Part shown: positions 1-5,287 of the stretch, piece by piece | How the letters are laid out: every line of letters begins with the position of its first letter | Position numbering within the stretch: position 1 is the stretch's first letter | Assembly: GCA_937995835.1 (NCBI GenBank) | Contig: CALKIV010000074.1 | Coordinates: 1 to 5,287, forward strand | Direction of reading: 5' to 3' | Length of the DNA stretch: 5,287 nt | Source: an uncultured Dysgonomonas sp. | GTDB lineage: Bacteria; Bacteroidota; Bacteroidia; Bacteroidales; Dysgonomonadaceae | The notes under the pieces: generated by a model | What the model saw: only the letters and a program-made list of their open reading frames with translations | Told to the model about the DNA's origin: nothing | Databases searched by the model: none | Position numbers and translations under genes: made by a program

Positions 1-2355
1 GTCAACATCTATCTTATATCCATTTTTACTTATCATAGATATTTTATTAGATCCTGAATATTTGAATTGGAATGTATTATCTGAAGTAGCTCTGACAACA
101 GCTTTCACTAGTTTACTATCTTTCCACTCCAGATCAACTTCTGCACCTCCTCTTACGCATAAGCCTTTGAAGTATCCAGTGTGCCACTGCTTGGGTAGTG
201 CAGGAAGAAATTCGATATAATTTTCATGCGATTGGATTAACATTTCAGCAATACCTGCACCTCCGGCCTCATTACCATCAAAAATAAAGATATCATACGG
301 TGCTCCGGCAATCCCTTCTGGAGATATGGTTAATAAGTTTTCGCGAGCGAATTCTTTTTGTAATCCAATGACACTCTCATATGCTTTTTCTGCATCTTTC
401 AATCTAGCATACATACAAATCATATTTGCACGACTCCACTCTACATCTTCCCATCCTTCTGCCGACAATCGCAATTCAATTGTTTTTCGAGCAGCCTCAG
501 CAAGATCGGGAGTATTAGTTAAAGATATTTGATTGAAAGGGTAAAGTCCTAATAAGTGCGTTGTGTGTCTATGGTTTGGCTGTGCTTCTTCAAAATCTTC
601 GTACCACTCCTGTATGCCTCCATTTTTGCCTATCTGCATAGGAGAAAGCATTGCTCTGGCTTCAATCAGTTTATGTCTGAAACCTAAATCAACATCTAGA
701 ATTTCACTGCCTTTTATACAACTTGTAAAGATCTCATAAGCCAATTGTCTGTCGGCAGTTGTACCCATTGATATTGAAAGATGATCTCCATCATAAATAA
801 ATGAATTTTCGGGTGATGTACTTGGACCTGCTATTAAATGGCCTGTCTGAGGATGTTTCACCATAAAATCTAATAAAAACTCAGCATTTGACTTTAAAAT
901 AGGATAGGCTTTTTCTCGTAAGAATGATTTGTCTTGAGTATATTCATATTGAGACCAAAAATGAGTAGCTATCCACGAGCTAGCGAGAGGGAACAACCCC
1001 CAGTTTACACCATTTCCGGATGCTGTATATCCCCATACGTTTGCTATTGTATGAGCTGTCCAACCTCGAGCGCCATATACTTCTTTTGCTGTTAATGCGC
1101 CATGAAGAGCTAAATCCTCAATATAGTTGAATAAAGGTTTATTTACTTCATGCAGATTTCCGACATTAGATAACCAATAGTTCTGTTGTGTATTGATATC
1201 GAGATGATAGTCGTTAGCCCATCCCATATTACAAGCAAGGTTGTCATTCCATACTCCTTGCAAATTTGCAGGAAGTGGTGAATTTATTCTTGATGCTGAG
1301 ATAAGTAAGTAGCGTGCATAGTTGAAGAATAAGGCATCAAGTCCTATATCAGACCCTCCTTCTTTTACTTTTTTCCACCTAACGTCGGTTGGCTGATTAT
1401 CCATTGGACTATCTCCTAAATATAACTCTACTCGATTATAGAGCTGTTGATAGTCTTTTACATGCTTTTCTTTTATTATTTCATATGGTTGGTTAAGTGC
1501 ATTGTTTACAGTATTCCGACAATCTAATTTGTAGTTTTTATTGCTGTAATCTGTTCTTGTGTCAAAGGCAATCGTAGCTGTAGTTGCATTTTTCACTATT
1601 ATTATATCTTCCTTTATCTCTATTGTTCCACCCTCAATACCAACTCCTAAATTTCCCTGAAAAGAGACACCTGAAAGTTCACGAAAAGAGACTTGCCCCA
1701 CAAACTCGAGCCCATCTTCTGTTGCTATAAAGTCAGCTTGACGATACATGTCTAAAGAAAGAGAAAATGTAAGACTGTTTGCTTTATCTGCTGATAGTCT
1801 GGTGATAAAAACATCATCCGGATTGCTGCAAAGATATTCTCTCTTATAGTTTACATTTCCTTTTGTATAGGTCACTGTTTGAATCGCATTCTGCAAGTTC
1901 AGTTCTCTATTGTAGTTAGATAATTCATCTGTCCCTTTATAATCTTGTAAGATAACTAGATTGCCCAACGGAACATGAGAACCGAACAATTCGCCATTGC
2001 CTGCAAGGTATTCAGCTGTTAGATCATTTCCCTTTCTAAAATCTCCATCAAAGAAAGCTTGTCGGATTTCATCGAGAACTTTTTTACCTGCTTTACGATG
2101 CATATTCTCATTATACTGCCCTGACCATAATGTAATTTCATTCAAGCTGATTGTTTCTTTATCTACTCCTCCATAAACAGTAATCCCCATACGTCCATTA
2201 CCAAGAGGTAATGATCGCATCCACTCATCGGCAGGTTGAGAATACCAAAGTTTGTTTACGCTTTCTTGACGTATACTATTGGTTTCTGACTTATTACAGG
2301 AGGAAATGAAGACTATATAAATAGTCAAGAATAATAAATAACTAATGTTCTTCAT
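1..2355 (-). CDS. GH95-family glycosidase lipoprotein (alpha-L-fucosidase or alpha-L-galactosidase), C-terminus cut by window edge
   Basis: The reading frame is open for 785 codons from the ATG at 2355 to base 1 with no stop, so the last residues are missing; family members usually have about 750-850 residues. GH95 enzymes are inverting hydrolases that remove terminal alpha-L-fucose (often alpha-1,2) or alpha-L-galactose from glycans. Residues 1-20 form a lipoprotein signal peptide with lipobox ISSC (Cys20), so the enzyme should be membrane-anchored, in the periplasm or at the surface. An N-terminal beta-sandwich begins around LWYSQPADEW (36-45) and LPLGNGRMG (49-57). The helical catalytic domain carries GVWNDNL, DINTQQNYW (386-394), STSPENS with the probable general acid Glu516, HRHTTHL (595-601) and FDGNEAGGAGIAEML with Asp693. 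A C-terminal beta domain follows (FLPALPKQW, GLCVRGGAEVDLEW). These match the known order of catalytic Asn, Glu and Asp in the family. The start is supported by an in-frame TAA at 2371-2373 and the signal peptide. No Shine-Dalgarno sequence is present. The upstream same-strand HTCS gene suggests a role in polysaccharide utilization. The family is certain enough; the substrate is not. Confidence 0.93.
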   Translation of the reverse strand, partial: MKNISYLLFLTIYIVFISSCNKSETNSIRQESVNKLWYSQPADEWMRSLPLGNGRMGITVYGGVDKETISLNEITLWSGQYNENMHRKAGKKVLDEIRQAFFDGDFRKGNDLTAEYLAGNGELFGSHVPLGNLVILQDYKGTDELSNYNRELNLQNAIQTVTYTKGNVNYKREYLCSNPDDVFITRLSADKANSLTFSLSLDMYRQADFIATEDGLEFVGQVSFRELSGVSFQGNLGVGIEGGTIEIKEDIIIVKNATTATIAFDTRTDYSNKNYKLDCRNTVNNALNQPYEIIKEKHVKDYQQLYNRVELYLGDSPMDNQPTDVRWKKVKEGGSDIGLDALFFNYARYLLISASRINSPLPANLQGVWNDNLACNMGWANDYHLDINTQQNYWLSNVGNLHEVNKPLFNYIEDLALHGALTAKEVYGARGWTAHTIANVWGYTASGNGVNWGLFPLASSWIATHFWSQYEYTQDKSFLREKAYPILKSNAEFLLDFMVKHPQTGHLIAGPSTSPENSFIYDGDHLSISMGTTADRQLAYEIFTSCIKGSEILDVDLGFRHKLIEARAMLSPMQIGKNGGIQEWYEDFEEAQPNHRHTTHLLGLYPFNQISLTNTPDLAEAARKTIELRLSAEGWEDVEWSRANMICMYARLKDAEKAYESVIGLQKEFARENLLTISPEGIAGAPYDIFIFDGNEAGGAGIAEMLIQSHENYIEFLPALPKQWHTGYFKGLCVRGGAEVDLEWKDSKLVKAVVRATSDNTFQFKYSGSNKISMISKNGYKIDVD

Positions 2356-2366
2356 TATAATAATAG

Positions 2367-2453
2367 TGTTTTAATGGTTTAGTTTTCGATCTTAAACAAA
2401 AGTAGCTTAATACACATATTTCAAATATGAGTATTTACCCAAACCATAAAACA
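2367..2453. repeat. Outer inverted repeat enclosing the palindrome
   Basis: The segment 2367-2380 (TGTTTTAATGGTTT on the plus strand) is the reverse complement of 2441-2453 (AAACCATAAAACA) except for one unpaired A, giving 13 matched pairs. The 60 bases between the arms hold the 27-base palindrome, so the two inverted repeats are nested, though not exactly concentric. The right arm overlaps the last two bases of the proposed -7 element and the expected transcription start. The whole hairpin could form in RNA only on a transcript reading through from upstream. Confidence 0.55.
2409..2435. repeat. 27-base near-perfect palindrome in the GH95 leader
   Basis: The arms AATACACATATTT (2409-2421) and AAATATGAGTATT (2423-2435) are reverse complements at 12 of 13 positions around a single central C at 2422. 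The innermost seven pairs are perfect. With a start of transcription near 2445 it would lie at about +10 to +37. The one-base centre and high AT content suit a binding site for a dimeric protein better than a stable RNA hairpin or terminator. Its function is unknown. Confidence 0.7.
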
Positions 2454-2518
2454 AATGTATAGACTTATTAGAAATAGAGGCAAATGATACATAAAACACA
2501 ATAAACATGTAGTCTTAT
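2445..2518 (-). repeat. Imperfect direct repeat over the GH95 promoter
   Basis: On the minus strand ATAAGACTA (2518-2510) recurs as ATAAGTCTA (2468-2460), differing at one of nine bases. Each copy is followed by TGTTTTATG, at 2498-2490 and 2453-2445. The two unit starts are 50 bases apart and the two TGTTTTATG copies 45 bases apart, so the copies differ by a five-base indel. The second copy spans the proposed -7 element; the first starts in the HTCS stop codon. Direct repeats can be operators for AraC-type regulators, but a decayed duplication or low-complexity chance is also possible. Confidence 0.45.
2452..2484 (-). promoter_or_regulatory. Candidate Bacteroidetes promoter for the GH95 gene
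   Basis: On the minus strand TACATTTG (2459-2452) matches the -7 consensus TAnnTTTG exactly. TTTG (2484-2481) lies 21 bases upstream and suits the -33 element. Transcription would start near 2445, giving a leader of about 90 bases before the ATG at 2355. Such AT-rich matches can arise by chance, but the exact -7 match, reasonable spacing and position between the genes favour a real promoter. It implies the GH95 gene can be transcribed apart from the HTCS gene. Confidence 0.55.
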
Positions 2519-5287
2519 CATGGTATATTATCTTTAATATGCTCTTCATATTCTTTGGGCGTCATTCCATAATGTGCCTGAAATATCTTGATAAAATATG
2601 ATGGAGTATTAATTCCTACCATATAGGCTATTTCATTTATACGATACTTGAGTTCGCTTATTAATTCAGCAGCTTTTTGGAGACGACATAAGCGTATATA
2701 TTCTATCGGACTGAGATTAAGTGCCTCAGTGGTTTTTCGATGAAGACCCGATCTACTTACATTTAAAGCTTCGGCGAGCAGTGTCACATTAAAATCTGAG
2801 CTGCTTATGTTTTCTTGGACAATATCATTTAGCTTATCAATAAAGTCTTCGTCTGCCTTATTCATGTTGATCTGCTTGCTATAGGCTATTGGCTTTTTAA
2901 TAAACGTATGAGAATCTCTTATCTTATTAGCTATCTGAGCATTTATTAGGGTTGTCAGATATTTTACTGAAAAAGGTTTTTCAAGATATGCATCGGCTCC
3001 TATTTCCAATCCTTTGATTTTACTGGCTAAATCACTCTTTGCTGTCAACAATAAAACAATTATATGGCTAAGCTGCTCATCATTTTTTATTTTAGAGCAC
3101 AACTCAAAACCATCCATTTGGGGCATCATGATATCACTAATAACTATGTCTACTTTTTCTCTAAAGAGTATCTCCAATGCTTCTTGCCCATCAAAAGCTG
3201 TCAACACACTATATGTTGCACGAAGTCGCTTTTCCAAAAACTCAATAATTTCTTTATTATCATCAACCAACAATAGTCTGATTTTTTCAACACTGGAATC
3301 TATTTTTCCATCGTCCTCATCCAATTGGTTATCGCTATCTTCTATCTTGGGTTGTTCTATTGCATCATGATCGTTTTCTAGCGGAATTGTTAGTATAAAG
3401 TTATTCGCATGATCACTTGTGGTATATTGCAAAGTGCCCTTATGTGCATTGGTCAGAGACATGGCCAATGATAATCCAATGCCGGAGCCAATTATATCTC
3501 TGTTACTATCTTTGATTCGAAAAAATGGTTCAAATATTTTTTCCTGATATTCTTTTGGTATTAGTTTTCCATCATTTTTAACGTGTATTCTGAAAACGTC
3601 ATCGTTCTTATCTATATACAGTTCGACAAGCTGATCACTGTATTTCAACGCATTAGAAATAAGATTATTTATTATTTTTGTAAATTCTTTGATATCTACA
3701 TTAGCTAATAGCGAATCCATGTCTTCGGGAGTATGAACTTTTATACTTTTATTAATTTTTTCTGTTTGTCCCTTAAATAGAAAAACTACTTGATTAACTA
3801 AATCAATAATGTCTACCTTTTGCCAATTAACATAGACTTTATTATTGGTTACTTTATTAAAATCAAGCAATTGATTGACCAACGAAAGTAAATTTTGGGT
3901 ATTATGACCAATTATATCCAAATACTCTCGAACCAATTTATTATCAATATTCATATCTAGTAAAGATTCGAGAGGAGCGTGTATTAACGTCAAAGGTGTT
4001 CGGACTTCGTGAGCCACATTTGTAAAGAAATTTACTTTATCTTCATAAAGCTCTTTTTCTTTCTTGATACGATATAATTCTTGTTTTTGCTTTATTTTGG
4101 TTGCATATTTCTTAGCCGAGAACCGAACTATAAGGTAGATTAGAAGTATGGCAATCAGTATATACAAAATGCTAGCTAGTGTACTTTTCCACCAAGGAGG
4201 TGTTACCATAATCTCTAATTGAGTTTCGCCTTGATTCCACAATCCATCGTTATTACTGCCTCTCACTTTGAATATATATTTTCCGGGAGCAAGATTTGAG
4301 TATGAAGCTGTCTGCATTTGTGAAGCAGTAATCCAATCCGTATCAACATTTTCCATTTTGTAGGAGAACTTATTACTTCGAGGTGATGTATAGCTCAAAG
4401 AAACAAAACCTAATGTTATGTTTGTCTTATTATAAGGCAGTTCTAATCTATCGGTATGTATTAAGCTTTGTTTTAGAATAGATCCATCATTCACATGCAC
4501 TTCGTCATTAAAGATTGAAAGCTTCGTGATGTATACAGGAGGAACATAAGTATTGACCACTATATTATGTGGATTAAAGCATATCAGACAATTAGATGTA
4601 CCAAAAAATAAGTCTCCTTTCTGAGTCATCAGCCCTGATTTATAATTAAATTGATTAGATGGCAAGCCATTATCAGTAGTGAATACACTTAATGATTCGT
4701 CTTTTGGATTCAACTTTACCAATCCTTTATTTGTTCCAAACCAGAGGTTATCTAATTTATCTTCTACAATTTTATATGCGACATCATCAGGTAGCCCTTC
4801 TTTTTTCGAGTACCTTTTAAAGTCTTTCGAGTCTTTGTTATAGACACAAATCCCCCCCCTGTCTGTAGAAAACCAAATTTGCCCTATGTGATCCTCTGTG
4901 ATACTGCTTACGGAGTTTGAACTTAGTGTATTTTCTTTCTCACCTGTAACAAAATGTACTGTGTCATCCGCCTGTGGGTCATATTTAAAAACACCTTTTC
5001 CCATGGTTGCAATCCAAATATAGCCATCCTGATCTTCTATTATATCATACGTATAACATAGTCCGAATTGAGTTTGTCTTTCGAATTTCATACTCCCTGA
5101 TTGGGCTAAAAAAACGCCCCAAGCATTCCCTAACCACACATTTCCTTTTCTATCTTTGCACAGTGCATAAACACTTTCTTCATTTAATCCCATACTCATC
5201 GGCGAGTGATATGCCGGTTTTTGAAGACTATTATTAGATGTTGAGATAATATCAAGACCATTTTTGAAATAACCAATCCATACTTCG
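2518..5287 (-). CDS. Hybrid two-component system sensor/regulator (HTCS), N-terminus cut by window edge
   Basis: HTCS proteins join a periplasmic glycan sensor to a cytoplasmic kinase and transcription factor, and usually switch on polysaccharide utilization loci. The frame stays open from 5199 to the window edge (29 more codons, including a propeller motif VWIGYFKNGL), so the ATG at 5199 is internal and the true start lies outside. Numbering from that Met, residues 1 to about 220 hold propeller blades (VWLGNAWGVF, IWIATMGKGVF, IWFSTDRGGI, LWFGTNKGLV, LFFGTSNCL). A Y_Y_Y domain follows to about 335, ending near PPWW, then one membrane span at about 338-360. The HisKA H-box AHEVRTP has His397. 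The ATPase domain shows an N-box with Asn516, an F-box (IFEPFF) and a G2 box (GSGIGLSLA, about 570). The receiver (about 639-755) has VDDN, phospho-acceptor Asp689 in SDIMMPQMDG, and Lys741. An AraC-type helix-turn-helix domain fills about 785-885. The stop TGA is followed directly by an in-frame TAA. Complete HTCS proteins are about 1,300-1,400 residues, so roughly 400 are missing. The G1 box is atypical (NDGKLIP). Confidence 0.96.
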   Translation of the reverse strand, partial: EVWIGYFKNGLDIISTSNNSLQKPAYHSPMSMGLNEESVYALCKDRKGNVWLGNAWGVFLAQSGSMKFERQTQFGLCYTYDIIEDQDGYIWIATMGKGVFKYDPQADDTVHFVTGEKENTLSSNSVSSITEDHIGQIWFSTDRGGICVYNKDSKDFKRYSKKEGLPDDVAYKIVEDKLDNLWFGTNKGLVKLNPKDESLSVFTTDNGLPSNQFNYKSGLMTQKGDLFFGTSNCLICFNPHNIVVNTYVPPVYITKLSIFNDEVHVNDGSILKQSLIHTDRLELPYNKTNITLGFVSLSYTSPRSNKFSYKMENVDTDWITASQMQTASYSNLAPGKYIFKVRGSNNDGLWNQGETQLEIMVTPPWWKSTLASILYILIAILLIYLIVRFSAKKYATKIKQKQELYRIKKEKELYEDKVNFFTNVAHEVRTPLTLIHAPLESLLDMNIDNKLVREYLDIIGHNTQNLLSLVNQLLDFNKVTNNKVYVNWQKVDIIDLVNQVVFLFKGQTEKINKSIKVHTPEDMDSLLANVDIKEFTKIINNLISNALKYSDQLVELYIDKNDDVFRIHVKNDGKLIPKEYQEKIFEPFFRIKDSNRDIIGSGIGLSLAMSLTNAHKGTLQYTTSDHANNFILTIPLENDHDAIEQPKIEDSDNQLDEDDGKIDSSVEKIRLLLVDDNKEIIEFLEKRLRATYSVLTAFDGQEALEILFREKVDIVISDIMMPQMDGFELCSKIKNDEQLSHIIVLLLTAKSDLASKIKGLEIGADAYLEKPFSVKYLTTLINAQIANKIRDSHTFIKKPIAYSKQINMNKADEDFIDKLNDIVQENISSSDFNVTLLAEALNVSRSGLHRKTTEALNLSPIEYIRLCRLQKAAELISELKYRINEIAYMVGINTPSYFIKIFQAHYGMTPKEYEEHIKDNIP
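4852..4859 (-). repeat. Run of eight G residues in the HTCS sensor region
   Basis: The coding strand has eight consecutive G bases within codons AGG GGG GGG, encoding Arg-Gly-Gly of the propeller motif STDRGGICVY. The rest of the gene is AT-rich, so the run stands out, although a Gly-Gly pair is ordinary at this place in propeller motifs. Gain of one G would give a TAA a few codons on; loss of one G would give a TAG about 30 codons on. Either change would remove the kinase, receiver and DNA-binding domains. The frame is intact here. Confidence 0.85.

Larger units (their letters stand above)
2356..2517. other. Intergenic region between the HTCS and GH95 genes
   Basis: This 162-base, strongly AT-rich gap separates two genes on the same strand. 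I find no plausible coding frame in it. It contains a candidate Bacteroidetes promoter for the GH95 gene, an internal palindrome, an enclosing inverted repeat and an imperfect direct repeat, each listed separately. No GC-rich stem followed by a T tract is seen after the HTCS stop, so an intrinsic terminator is not supported and read-through from the HTCS gene remains possible. The last bases before the GH95 ATG are almost all A and T with no purine-rich ribosome binding site, which is normal for Bacteroidetes. Confidence 0.8.

Noticed and set aside
326..532. 68-codon plus-strand frame opposite the GH95 gene
   Set aside because: It lies wholly antisense to conserved GH95 catalytic sequence and its translation shows no recognizable domain.
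2409..2435. Palindrome as an intrinsic terminator for the HTCS gene
   Set aside because: The stem is almost entirely A-T, has a one-base centre and is not followed by a T tract on the minus strand.
3064..3276. 70-codon plus-strand frame opposite the HTCS receiver
   Set aside because: Same region in another frame, with no family similarity that I can recognize.
3014..3370. 118-codon plus-strand frame opposite the HTCS receiver
   Set aside because: It is antisense to a well-conserved receiver domain; the Ser/Ile-rich translation looks like a complement artefact.
5103..5120. GGGC / GCCC arms around an A7 run, resembling a terminator
   Set aside because: It is inside the HTCS coding frame, the stem is only four pairs, and the A run is in the loop, not after the stem.
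5007..5237. 76-codon plus-strand frame opposite the HTCS propeller
   Set aside because: It is antisense to propeller blades and has no recognizable motif.

Overview
The window looks like part of a Bacteroidetes genome, most likely Bacteroidales (Bacteroides, Dysgonomonas and relatives). The evidence is the AT-rich sequence, a hybrid two-component regulator of the polysaccharide-utilization type, a lipoprotein glycoside hydrolase, a promoter matching the Bacteroidetes TTTG / TAnnTTTG pattern, and no Shine-Dalgarno sequence before the one visible start codon. The genus cannot be fixed from this stretch.

Both genes are on the minus strand and both run off the window. Read in the direction of transcription, the first (2518-5287) is a hybrid two-component system (HTCS) protein. 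It has the last blades of a sensor beta-propeller, a Y_Y_Y domain, one membrane span, a histidine kinase, a receiver and an AraC-type DNA-binding domain. Its N-terminus lies beyond base 5287. After a 162-base gap (2356-2517) comes a nearly complete GH95-family glycosidase (1-2355), a predicted lipoprotein with alpha-L-fucosidase or alpha-L-galactosidase activity. Its last residues lie beyond base 1.

The pair fits one end of a polysaccharide utilization locus. The HTCS would sense an oligosaccharide in the periplasm and activate transcription of the locus, and the GH95 enzyme would remove terminal alpha-linked L-fucose or L-galactose from the glycan. No SusC/SusD pair is visible, so the glycan cannot be named.

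The gap between the genes is more structured than plain spacer. It holds a good candidate promoter for the GH95 gene, a nearly perfect 27-base palindrome just downstream of it, a second inverted repeat enclosing that palindrome, and an imperfect direct repeat covering the promoter. A run of eight G residues in the sensor part of the HTCS gene is a possible slippage site. I see no RNA gene, CRISPR array, insertion sequence or clear intrinsic terminator. No wholly new system is evident; the most unusual points are the repeat-rich promoter region and altered residues at conserved GH95 sites.
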